64,000 nucleotides of DNA. Origin: Prauserella isguenensis. Lineage in GTDB: Bacteria > Actinomycetota > Actinomycetes > Mycobacteriales > Pseudonocardiaceae. Under the pieces are notes generated by a model, which made no database searches, was not told where the DNA came from, and was given only the letters and a program-made list of their open reading frames with translations. Of this stretch, positions 8,704 through 16,866 are shown piece by piece. Location of the stretch: positions 1 through 64,000 of the forward strand of contig NZ_JACHWU010000009.1 of assembly GCF_014191605.1 (NCBI RefSeq), written 5' to 3'. The stretch's first letter is position 1; every line of letters starts with the position of its first letter. Made by a program: the position numbers and the translations under genes.

Positions 8704-10819
8704 ATGACCACAGCACATGAGCCGCAGGTCTCCGAGGCGCAGATCTCCGTCCATTGGCGTGAGGAGGAGTACTACCAGCCGCCGGCGAGGTTCATTGGCC
8801 AGGCGAATGCGGCCGATCCGGCTATTTTTCGAACGCTTTAGCGAACAGTACTTTCCCGACTGCTTCAAGGAGTACGCGGAACTGCTCACCTGGGACTCCT
8901 ACTGGCACACCATCCTCGATTCCAGTAACCCACCGTTTTGGAAGTGGTTCGTCGGGGGTCGGCTCAACGCCTGCTACAACTGCGTCGACCGGCACCTGGC
9001 CACGCGACACAACGAGGCAGCCCTGATCTGGGTACCCGAGCCTGAAGGCGAGACCACGCAGGCGATCACCTATCAGGAGCTATACCAGCAGGTCAACGAG
9101 TTCGCCGCCGTGCTGCGCGAGTTCTGCGGCGTCGAGACCGGCGACCGGGTGACCTTCCACCTACCGATGGTTCCGCAACTGCCCGTTGCCATGCTCGCCT
9201 GCGCCAGGCTGGGCGCCATCCATTCCGAGGTGTTCGGCGGGTTCAGCGGTGCGGCGTGTGGGGACCGAGCCGCTGACGCGACCAGCCACGTCCTGGTGAC
9301 GATGGACGGTTACTACCGGAACGGTCAGCTGGTCGATCACAAGGCCAAGGCCGACGAGGCTGTCGCGACCGCCCACGAGCGCGGCCACGAGATCGACAAA
9401 GTGCTCGTGTGGCGGCGGCACCCCGGTAGCTACGGGTCGCAGAGTCCGATGGTCGAGGGCCGGGACTTCTTCGTCGACGAGTTGCTCGCCGAGCAGCGCG
9501 GGAAGGTGGTCGATCCCGTGTCGATGCCCGCGGAAGCCCCGCTGTTCCTGATGTACACCAGCGGCACGACGGCACGGCCCAAGGGCTGCCAGCATTCGAC
9601 CGGCGGGTATCTCGCCTACGTGGCGGGCACCTCGAAGTACTACCAGGACATCCATCCCGACGACACGTACTGGTGCTGCGCGGACATCGGGTGGATCACC
9701 GGGCACTCCTACATCGTCTACGGGCCGCTGGCACTGGGCACCACGAGCGTGATGTACGAGGGCGCACCGGCCTATCCGGATCCTGGCCGGGTCTGGCGAA
9801 TCGCCGAACGGCTCGGGGTGAGCATCTTCCACACCGCGCCGACGACGATCCGGATGCTGCGCAAGCTCGGCCCGGACGAGCCGGGCAAGTACCACTACCG
9901 CTTCAAGCACATGACGACGGTGGGCGAGCCGATCGAGCCGGAGGTGTGGCGTTGGTACTACGAGACCGCCGGCAAGCGCGAAGCAGCCATCGTCGACACC
10001 TGGTGGCAGACCGAGAACGGGGGATTCCTCGGCAGCACCTTGCCTGCCCTGCAGCCGATGAAACCCGGTAGCTGCGGTCCCGGCGTACTGGGTATCTACC
10101 CGGTGATCTACGACGAGGACGGCAACACCGTCGAGGCCGGGAGCGGTCAGGCGGGAAACATCTGCATCCGCAACCCCTGGCCCGGGATCTTCCAGACCAT
10201 TTGGGGCCAGCCGGAGCGGTTCGTCGAGACCTACTACCAGAAGTACTGCCGCGACCCCGAGAGCAAGGACTGGCACGACTGGCCGTACTTCGCCGGTGAC
10301 GGCGCCGTGCAGGCCGCCGATGGTTATTTCCGGATCCTCGGCCGGGTCGATGACGTGATCAACGTGGCTGGCCACCGGCTCGGCACCAAGGAGTTGGAAT
10401 CGGCCAGCCTCACCGTCGAGGAGATCGCCGAAGCCGCCGCGGTCCCGGTTGTCGACGAGCTCCGTGGGCGGGCCGTCGAGATGTATGTGTCCCTGAAACC
10501 GGGGTTGAAGCCCAGCAAGGACATCGAGGACAGGGTCGCCCAGGCGATCGACCGCGAGATCGGCAAGATCGCGCGACCAAAGAACGTCTGGGTCGTCACC
10601 GACATGCCCAAGACCCGCTCCGGGAAAATCATGCGACGCGTCATCGCAAGCATCTCCAACTTCGGCGACGTCGGGGATGTCTCGACACTGGCGAACCCGG
10701 AGATCGTTGACGACATCCGCCACCACATCCAGAGCGACAAACTGGCCCACGGCGATGTCCCCCGCCAGCTCACACCACAGGAAGCCGAGGAGATCCAATC
10801 GTTCGGCCGGGTCGAATAG
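8704..10819 (+). CDS. acs: Acetyl-CoA synthetase (AMP-forming) with apparent +1 frameshift near the N-terminus
   Basis: The enzyme converts acetate, ATP and CoA to acetyl-CoA. The true start is ATG 8704, preceded by GGGAGG (8691-8696). That frame encodes a typical N-terminus (MTTAHEPQVSEAQISVHW...) but stops at TAG 8839-8841. The rest of the protein (ERFSEQYFPDCF onward, to 10819) is in the next frame. The shift maps to the T5 run at 8825-8829, where four T would restore ADPAIFERFSEQ. Downstream features are intact: YTSGTTARPKG (AMP-binding P-loop), WWQTENGG, GRVDDVINVAGHRLG and PKTRSGKIMRR, which carries the lysine acetylated in Acs. An ATG at 8717 opens the downstream frame but gives an arginine-rich nonsense N-terminus. 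Whether this is a real mutation or a sequencing error cannot be decided here. Confidence 0.85.
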
Positions 10820-11059
10820 TCGCTGGCCCCGCCGGGCCGGTCATGTCCCCACCCGGTTGGCCCGCTGAGACTCGTCGACTTCCTGGCTTGGAGGGGCATC
10901 GAGTCGAGCTACCGGCCGGCTAACCGCAAGACACCCTCGGCGCTGCGGTGGGCGGTGGAGAGCTGGGAAACGGGAAGTTGCGCAACCAGGCGTCAACTAA
11001 GTACGAAGTTCCGCAACCGACATACCAGCAGCATGTACCCCGACCCCGACAACGTGCGA

Positions 11060-11389
11060 TCAGCGCGTTACGGACCGTGGACTATGAAGCGAGTCGACCG
11101 AAACGAACCCTGGGGCCGGTTTGCCGCACACGGCCATGTCCGGGGTGGTTTCCTGGTCGAACTCGCCTTTGGCGACGCCGTCTAGGAAGGCTACGACCTC
11201 CGCCTCGGTGAACTTCAGCTCAGCGCCGGTCCCGGAGGGCTGGGGCACGGTGCCGCGGAAGGCGTACATCCCGTCGGTGCGGCGGGTCATCTCCAGGCAA
11301 AGACCGACGGTCTCACCGGAGCGCACCCCGGTCAGGAAGGTGTCGAACTGCGTCTCAGTGAACAGAGTCTCGACCCGGCTGGCACACGG
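11060..11389 (-). pseudogene. DUF397-domain gene fragment
   Basis: The frame from 11389 to 11060 encodes the end of one DUF397 unit (FTETQFDTFLTGVRSGE) followed by a second, shortened unit (LKFTEAEVVAFLDGVAKGEFD). DUF397 proteins usually accompany XRE-type regulators in actinobacteria. An in-frame stop (plus-strand TCA at 11390-11392) cuts off the upstream part, and the only start is GTG 11326 in mid-domain. I read it as a remnant. The flanking 10820-11059 shows no supported gene. Confidence 0.55.
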
Positions 11390-11391
11390 TC

Positions 11392-11799
11392 ATGCGGTGT
11401 TCCGACCATGCGTCCGGCGGAACGTTGAATCGGCCAGGGCTGCAACGCGTTCTGGACGCCGCACGCGCAGGATTGCTCGACGTCCTGCTGGTAGGCCACG
11501 TCCACAGCCTGTCCCGCAAGGAGCGTCACCTCCACTTCCTGTTCGGAAAACTCGACTCGTACGGCGTGGTCTTCCACTCGGCCCTCGACCACTCCTTCGA
11601 CACCTCGACTCCCACGGGCCGGTTCCAGATGCAGATGCTGGGCTCTTTTGCCCGGTTCGAGGAAGAAGGAGCGCTCGAAGATCGCCGTGCTGCACGAGGC
11701 TCCAGCGCCGGGTTGAGCAACGGCTGTTCGCCTGGCCAGGACCTGGGCCGCTCGGTCACTGGCCGACAGGTTGGCCAGAGCGCCGCTATTAACCAGTGA
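11392..11799 (+). pseudogene. Serine recombinase fragment
   Basis: The translation contains pieces typical of the resolvase catalytic domain: DHASGGTLNRPGLQRVLDAARAGLLDVLLVGHVHSLSR, then FDTSTPTGRFQMQMLGSFARFEEE. The N-terminal strand with the catalytic serine and the whole C-terminal DNA-binding part are missing, and the sequence after residue 95 is unrelated. The expected arginine-rich VDRLSR motif has degenerated to HVHSLSR. It is a decayed recombinase directly upstream of an intact integrase. Confidence 0.65.
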
Positions 11800-11847
11800 G
11801 CCCTTGGACGAAATCCGTTTGCTCACAACGAATCACGAAGGGCTGTC

Positions 11848-13863
11848 ATGACCAGCGCATACGCTGACTCCAACGACGAGTTGCAGCAGGATATCGCTGT
11901 TCCTGTCGAGCACCCTGCGGATGGCGTGGAACCAGGGACGCGTGCGGTGATCTACCTGCGCGTGTCCTCCACCGGGCAGGTCAAGACCGACTACGACCCC
12001 GAGGGCATCTCCATCCCGGCCCAGCGGGAGGCGTGCCTGCGCAAGGCCAAGGACTTGGGCCTGACCGTCATCGATGAGTACGTCGAGCCCGGCCGCTCGG
12101 CGACGGAGATGACCAAACGGGAAGCATTCCAACGGATGCTGGCCCGTGTGCGCGGCCAAGGCGATGTCGACTACGTCATCGTCTACATGCTCTCCCGCAT
12201 GGCACGGAACCGCTACGACGACGCCATCGTCATGGCCGACCTCCGCAAACGCGGCGTCACGCTCGTCTCCGCCACCGAGGCAGTCGATGACTCGCCTGTC
12301 GGACAGCTCATGCACGGCATCCTGGCCACCTTCAACGAGTACCAGTCCCGCCAGTCCGGCGCCGACATCGCCAACAAGATGGGTCAAAAGGCGCGCACTG
12401 GCGGGACTCTCGGCCGCGCCAAGATCGGGTATCTCAACCACATCGACCACTCCGACGGCCGGGTGATCCGCACCATCGTCCTCGACGACGAACGGGCACC
12501 TTTCGTACAGCTCGCTTTCGAGCTGTACGACACCGGGGACTACACGCTCGATGAGCTGGCCGACGAACTCTACGACCGCGGCCTCCGCACGCGACCCACC
12601 GCCAAGCACCCGGCGAAGAAGGTCTCGATCAACAAGCTCTCGCAGATGCTGCGGGACCGCTACTACATCGGCTACGTGACCTACAAAGGCGAGGAGGTCC
12701 GAGGCCGACACGAGCCGTTGATCGACGAAGACCTCTTCGACCGGGTTCAGGACCGGATCAACTCCCGATCCGCGGCCAAGGAGCGGCGCCGGCTGCACCA
12801 CCACTACCTCAAGGGCTCACTGTTCTGCGGGCGCTGCCGACGAGCAGGGGTGACCCAACGGATGATCATCCAGCGCACCATCAACTCCAAGGGGGCCGAG
12901 TACCTGTACTTCTTCTGCCGCAACCGGCAGAACAGCACCTGCGACGCCCCGCACGTCAACGCCGAACTCGTCGAGGACGCCATCGAACGGCACTACGCCA
13001 CGATCCGCTTCAGCCAGGCGTTCATCAGCGACGTGCGAGCCCAGATCGACACCGTCATCAGTGAACAGGAAAAGTCCGCACGGCTGCTGCACCAGCAGCT
13101 CTCCACCCAGCTCGCCGAACTCGACACCCAGGAGGAGAACGTGATCGACCTGGCAGCCGACGGCACCCTGCCGCAAACCAAGGTCAAAGCCAAGCTCCGC
13201 GACATCGAACGCCAGCGACGGCACCTCACCGGGCGCCTGGCCACCGCCTCCGCCGACCTCACCGATGCCGCCCGACTGATCGACGTGAGCCTGAAGCTGC
13301 TCGAACGCCCCGAGGACCTGTACCGGCGGTGCAACGACGAGCAGCGGCGCCTACTCAACCAGGCGATCTTCCACAACATCTACATCGAGGACGAGGAGGT
13401 CACCGACCACGACCTCCAGGAACCCTTCAATCAGCTCCACGCCATCCAGCAGACGCAACGGTCAACGCACGCACAGCACACCATGCCCGCCATTCCGGAG
13501 CCCCGAGACAGCAAAAAGGCCACCCGCCAAGCGGGTGGCCCATCCACGCCTTCCGGCGTTGAGGTACTACTCCAGGGCCTTCAATCAGGCACGTGTTCTA
13601 GTAGTACCTCTAAGGTGGAGCTAAGGGGATTCGAACCCCTGACCTTCTCACTGCCAGTGAGACGCGCTACCAACTGCGCCATAGCCCCGTATGTCTGTTC
13701 GCGGCTCTCACCGCTGCCTGTGCGAAATAATGTACCCCATCGCCCGCAGGCACCCGCACAGGGGGTCCGCCTCGCGCAGCCGACGCGGCCGGACCCGCCG
13801 CCGACCGGCGTCGCACGGCCTCGTCATGCCTCAGTCAGAGCTCGTCGCGCAGGTGGGCGCTGA
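11848..13863 (+). CDS. Large serine recombinase / integrase
   Basis: The protein catalyses site-specific recombination through a serine-DNA intermediate. The resolvase domain spans about residues 31-180: YLRVSSTGQ carries the nucleophile at about Ser40, and MLSRMARNRYD and GQLMHGILATFNEYQSRQSG follow. The recombinase domain follows (LGRAKIGYLN to IDEDLFDRVQDRI). Next is a zinc ribbon (LFCGRCRR and FFCRNRQNSTC), then a coiled-coil region at about 395-470. The recognisable protein ends near residue 545 (EPFNQLHAIQQ). The remaining frame crosses a terminator hairpin and the antisense tRNA-Ala, producing the RGFEPLTF peptide seen when tRNAs are translated backwards. The natural stop therefore seems to have been lost at the integration site. 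Confidence 0.85.
   Translation: MTSAYADSNDELQQDIAVPVEHPADGVEPGTRAVIYLRVSSTGQVKTDYDPEGISIPAQREACLRKAKDLGLTVIDEYVEPGRSATEMTKREAFQRMLARVRGQGDVDYVIVYMLSRMARNRYDDAIVMADLRKRGVTLVSATEAVDDSPVGQLMHGILATFNEYQSRQSGADIANKMGQKARTGGTLGRAKIGYLNHIDHSDGRVIRTIVLDDERAPFVQLAFELYDTGDYTLDELADELYDRGLRTRPTAKHPAKKVSINKLSQMLRDRYYIGYVTYKGEEVRGRHEPLIDEDLFDRVQDRINSRSAAKERRRLHHHYLKGSLFCGRCRRAGVTQRMIIQRTINSKGAEYLYFFCRNRQNSTCDAPHVNAELVEDAIERHYATIRFSQAFISDVRAQIDTVISEQEKSARLLHQQLSTQLAELDTQEENVIDLAADGTLPQTKVKAKLRDIERQRRHLTGRLATASADLTDAARLIDVSLKLLERPEDLYRRCNDEQRRLLNQAIFHNIYIEDEEVTDHDLQEPFNQLHAIQQTQRSTHAQHTMPAIPEPRDSKKATRQAGGPSTPSGVEVLLQGLQSGTCSSSTSKVELRGFEPLTFSLPVRRATNCAIAPYVCSRLSPLPVRNNVPHRPQAPAQGVRLAQPTRPDPPPTGVARPRHASVRARRAGGR
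13513..13540 (-). terminator. Intrinsic terminator of tRNA-Ala
   Basis: On the minus strand GGCCACCCGC and its complement (arms 13531-13540 and 13518-13527, loop 13528-13530) form a 10-bp GC-rich stem followed by TTTTT (plus-strand A-run 13513-13517). It lies about 75 bases downstream of the tRNA, as expected for its terminator, and inside the over-long integrase frame. Confidence 0.8.
13561..13610. other. 50-bp att-like inverted repeat beside the integrase
   Basis: GAGGTACTACT (13561-13571) and AGTAGTACCTC (13600-13610) are perfect 11-bp inverted arms of a site exactly 50 bp long, centred on the dinucleotide at 13585-13586. Serine integrase attP sites are typically about 50 bp with such symmetry and lie next to the integrase gene. 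It could instead be an RNA hairpin, but the 28-base loop and absence of a T-run make that less likely. Confidence 0.5.
13616..13688 (-). tRNA. tRNA-Ala (GGC anticodon)
   Basis: The minus strand gives a full cloverleaf of 73 nt: acceptor GGGGCTA/TAGCTCC with one G-U pair, a D-arm, and anticodon stem TCTCA/TGAGA around the loop CTGGCAG (anticodon GGC). The T-arm contains GGTTCGAATCC, and the discriminator is A73. The 3' CCA is not encoded. A terminator follows at 13540-13513, and an AT-rich -10-like patch lies about 40 bases upstream (AATAATGTA on the plus strand at 13726-13734). Confidence 0.95.
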
Positions 13864-14638
13864 TGGGCAGCACGAGCGGGGTGCCCGCGACCGGGTCGGA
13901 CACGACCTTCGCGTCGAGGCCGAAGACGTCGGAGAGCAGGTCCTCGGTGAGAACCTCATCGGGTGTGCCCCGGGACACGACGGCGCCGTCGTGCATGGCG
14001 ACGAGCGTGTCGGCGTAACGGGCGGCGAGGTTCAGGTCGTGCAGCACCATGACGACCGTCGTGCCGCGTTCGGTGTGCAGCCGGTGCACCAGGTCGAGCA
14101 CGTCGACCTGGTGGGCGAGGTCGAGATAGGTGATGGGTTCGTCGAGCAGCAGCAGTGACGTCTCCTGCGCGAGGGTCATCGAGATCCACGCGCGTTGCCG
14201 CTGACCGCCGGAGAGTTCGTCGACGGCGCGGTCGGCGTAGGCGCTCATGCCCGTGACCGAAAGCGCGTGGGCGACGGCCTCCTCGTCGCCGGACGACCAC
14301 TGCCGGTACCAGTGCTGGTGCGGCTGCCGACCGCGCGCGACGAGGTCGGCGACGGTCAACCCGGCCGGGGCACTCGGGGTCTGCGGCAGCACGCCGACGG
14401 CCTTGGCGACGTCCTTGGTCGGCAGCCGGTCGATGCGTTTCCCGTCGAGGAGCACAGATCCGCTGCGGGGACGCAGCAACCGTCCCATGCCGCGCAGCAG
14501 CGTCGACTTGCCGCAGCCGTTGGGCCCGATGATCACGGTGACGGACTCGTCGGCGACGTCGAGGTTCAGGCCGTCGACGACGATCCGCTCGTCGTAGCCG
14601 AGCCGGACGTGCTCGGCCTGCAGTCGGGGCGTGGTCAC
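13835..14638 (-). CDS. Iron-siderophore ABC transporter, ATPase
   Basis: A 267-aa FecE/FepC-type ATPase that powers ferric-siderophore uptake. Walker A is GPNGCGKST (about 38-46), followed by the Q-loop, the signature LSGGQRQR, Walker B SLLLLDEP and the switch histidine in MVLHDLN. The GTG start overlaps the permease stop (GTGA). It is the last gene of a three-gene operon controlled from the iron box at 16830. Confidence 0.92.
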   Translation of the reverse strand: MTTPRLQAEHVRLGYDERIVVDGLNLDVADESVTVIIGPNGCGKSTLLRGMGRLLRPRSGSVLLDGKRIDRLPTKDVAKAVGVLPQTPSAPAGLTVADLVARGRQPHQHWYRQWSSGDEEAVAHALSVTGMSAYADRAVDELSGGQRQRAWISMTLAQETSLLLLDEPITYLDLAHQVDVLDLVHRLHTERGTTVVMVLHDLNLAARYADTLVAMHDGAVVSRGTPDEVLTEDLLSDVFGLDAKVVSDPVAGTPLVLPISAHLRDEL

Positions 14639-15714
14639 GCGCGGGCCTCCTTGCGCGTTCGCAGGAACAGGAAGATCAGGTACGGCGCGCCGAGGATCGC
14701 GGTGAGCACGCCGACCGGCAGGCCGGGCGTCACGGTACGTACCGCGAGGTCGGCGCTCACGGTCAGCAGCCCGCCGAGCACCATCGAGCCGACGATCGGC
14801 GGCTGCGGGCTGCGGACGAGTCGCAGCGCGATCTGCGGCGTGGCCAGCGCGACGAACGTGATCGGCCCCGCCACGGCGGTCGCCACCGCGGCAAGGGCCG
14901 CTGCGAGCAGCAGCAACGTCGCCCGCGCCCCGTCGACGCGGATGCCAAGGCCACGGGCCGTGTCGTCGCCGAACTGCAGCCCGCCGAGGGTGTGCACGCC
15001 CGCGATCGTCACCGGGACCAGCAGCGCCAACGCCAGTGCCAGCGGCCCGAGCGCCTCCCAGCCGACGGCGGCCAGGTTGCCGACGATCCACGTGGTCGCG
15101 CGCGTGGCGTCGTCCACGTCGCCGACGGTCAGCAGCCAGTACACGACGTTGTTGCCGATCGCGGCCAGGCCGATCCCGACCAGCACCATCCGGTAGCTGT
15201 CCAGGCCCCGCCGCCACGCCAGCGCGTACAGCAGCAGCCCCGCCAGCAGGCCGCCCGCCAGTCCGGCCAGCGGCACGCCGAGTTCCGCGACCATGCCGCT
15301 CACCTGGCCCGCCGACCCGCCGAGCACGATCACCGACACCGCGCCGACACCCGCGCCCCACGTGATGCCGAGGATGTCCGGACTGGCCAGCGGGTTGCGC
15401 GCGACCGTCTGGAACAGCGCCCCTGCCAACCCGAACGCGGCGCCCACGAGCACACCGGCGAGCGTGCGGGGCAACCGCAGGTCGAAGATGATGCCCGTCT
15501 CGGCGCGGTCTCCCCCGCCCGCCAGCGTGCGCAGCACGTCCAGCAACGCGATGTCCGAGCTGCCGCGCCCGATGTTCAACGCGGCGACCAGCACCAGCAA
15601 CACCAGGCAGATCACGGGCACGAGCACCGACCGGGGCCGGAACGAGGCCGCCAGCCCGCCCACCTGCACCTGCTTGCGGCCGGGTACGGATTCGATGTCA
15701 CGCACGGCACTCAT
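14635..15714 (-). CDS. Iron-siderophore ABC transporter, permease 2
   Basis: A 359-aa FecCD-family permease with about nine or ten membrane helices. Family motifs include RLPRTLAGVLVGAAFGLAGA and NPLASPDILGITWGAG, plus a late GPITFVALATPQIALRLV loop that contacts the ATPase. The start MSAVRDIE overlaps the preceding permease stop by four bases, so the two subunits are coupled and probably form a heterodimer. Confidence 0.92.
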   Translation of the reverse strand: MSAVRDIESVPGRKQVQVGGLAASFRPRSVLVPVICLVLLVLVAALNIGRGSSDIALLDVLRTLAGGGDRAETGIIFDLRLPRTLAGVLVGAAFGLAGALFQTVARNPLASPDILGITWGAGVGAVSVIVLGGSAGQVSGMVAELGVPLAGLAGGLLAGLLLYALAWRRGLDSYRMVLVGIGLAAIGNNVVYWLLTVGDVDDATRATTWIVGNLAAVGWEALGPLALALALLVPVTIAGVHTLGGLQFGDDTARGLGIRVDGARATLLLLAAALAAVATAVAGPITFVALATPQIALRLVRSPQPPIVGSMVLGGLLTVSADLAVRTVTPGLPVGVLTAILGAPYLIFLFLRTRKEARA

Positions 15715-16757
15715 ATCTTGCTCAACCCTCGCCGCCGGACCAGATGAATGAACCCGGGCGCACCGACGGCGGCCAGCAGAATGCCGACCTCCAGGGTGTC
15801 GCCCGCGATGAGCCGCCCGAGCACGTCCGCGAGCAGCACCAGCACCGCACCGAGCAGTCCCGCGCACGGCACGAGCCACCGGTAGTCGGGCCCGGTGAGC
15901 ACCCGCGCGATGTGCGGCACGAGCAGCCCGACGAACGCGATCGGACCACACGCCGACACCGCGGCGCCGACCAGCAGTGTGATCGCGACGATGCCGAGCA
16001 GCCGGGTGCGGCGCACGTTGCGGCCGAGCGCGGTCGACACGTCCTCCCCGAGCGCCAGGCTGTTCAGGCCCGGTGTGTTGGCCAGGGCCAGCACGAATCC
16101 GGCGATCAGGAACGGCGCCAGCTGCCCTGCCACGGCCAGTTCCCGGCCCGCGATCGACCCGACGTGCCAGAACCGGTAGGTGTCCATGCCTTGCCGGTCG
16201 GTCAGGACGATGGCCGAGATCAGGCCGTAGAGCAGGGCGCTGACGGCGGCGCCCGCCAGCGCGAGCGTGACCGGCGTCGCACCTCCGCGCACGGTGCCGA
16301 GCACGAACACGAGCACCGCCGCGACCAGCGCACCGGCGAAGCCGAACCAGATGTAGGAACCGAGTGCGGTGACGTCGAACACGACCACGGCGGTGACCAC
16401 GCCCAGCGCAGCACCCTGGTTCACGCCGAGCAGGCCCGGGTCGGCCAACGGATTGCGCGTGTGGCCCTGCATCAGCGCGCCGCCGACGCCGAGCGCGAGG
16501 CCCGCGAGGATGCCGAGCACGGTGCGGGGCACGCGCAGCGACCGCACGATGATGTCGTCCTCACCACCCGCGGGCGCCACCAGCGCCTGCCAGACCGCGT
16601 CGAACGGCACCGGGTGCGCGCCGTAAGCCAGACTGGCCGCCGAGGCGAGCAATAGCGCCCCCAGCAGCGTGACCAGGCACAACAATCGCCTGGTGCGCCG
16701 CCGGTGCAGCGCACGCCGACCCGTCGGGGCCGGATCCGCCGCGAGCGTGGCGTTCAT
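15711..16757 (-). CDS. Iron-siderophore ABC transporter, permease 1
   Basis: A 348-aa FecCD-family permease and the first gene of the minus-strand operon. It shows RVPRTVLGILAGLALGVGGALMQ, NPLADPGLLGVNQGAALG and, near the end, GPIAFVGLLVPHIAR, the coupling loop for the ATPase. The N-terminus is arginine-rich and cytoplasmic. It is divergent from the binding-protein gene, and both share the iron box region. Confidence 0.92.
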   Translation of the reverse strand: MNATLAADPAPTGRRALHRRRTRRLLCLVTLLGALLLASAASLAYGAHPVPFDAVWQALVAPAGGEDDIIVRSLRVPRTVLGILAGLALGVGGALMQGHTRNPLADPGLLGVNQGAALGVVTAVVVFDVTALGSYIWFGFAGALVAAVLVFVLGTVRGGATPVTLALAGAAVSALLYGLISAIVLTDRQGMDTYRFWHVGSIAGRELAVAGQLAPFLIAGFVLALANTPGLNSLALGEDVSTALGRNVRRTRLLGIVAITLLVGAAVSACGPIAFVGLLVPHIARVLTGPDYRWLVPCAGLLGAVLVLLADVLGRLIAGDTLEVGILLAAVGAPGFIHLVRRRGLSKI

Positions 16758-16829
16758 CTCGTCCGCTCCTGGTTTCGTCGTGACGCCCCTTTCGCACCGG
16801 GCGTCGCTCGTCTATGGTCCCTGAACCTG

Positions 16830-16848
16830 TTAGGGAAGCCTAACCGAA
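16830..16848. promoter_or_regulatory. Iron box (IdeR/DmdR-type operator)
   Basis: TTAGGGAAGCCTAACCGAA matches 15 of 19 positions of the mycobacterial IdeR consensus as I remember it (TTAGGTTAGGCTAACCTAA). It lies between divergent permease and binding-protein genes, 18 bases before the latter's start. Iron-loaded IdeR would be expected to repress both directions. Confidence 0.8.
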
Positions 16849-16866
16849 ACGGAAAGGTGGGCACTC

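Noticed and set aside
10820-11059. Transposase remnant between acs and the DUF397 fragment
   Set aside because: Short open frames are present but none carries a recognisable transposase motif or inverted terminal repeats.
13616-13688. Second copy of the tRNA 3' end marking the other island boundary
   Set aside because: Reading the left 13 kb for the T-arm and acceptor sequence found no duplicate, so no boundary can be placed inside the window.
13480-13863. Integrase C-terminal extension as real protein sequence
   Set aside because: The translation crosses a hairpin terminator and an antisense tRNA and then arginine/proline-rich nonsense, so I treat it as readthrough of a lost stop.
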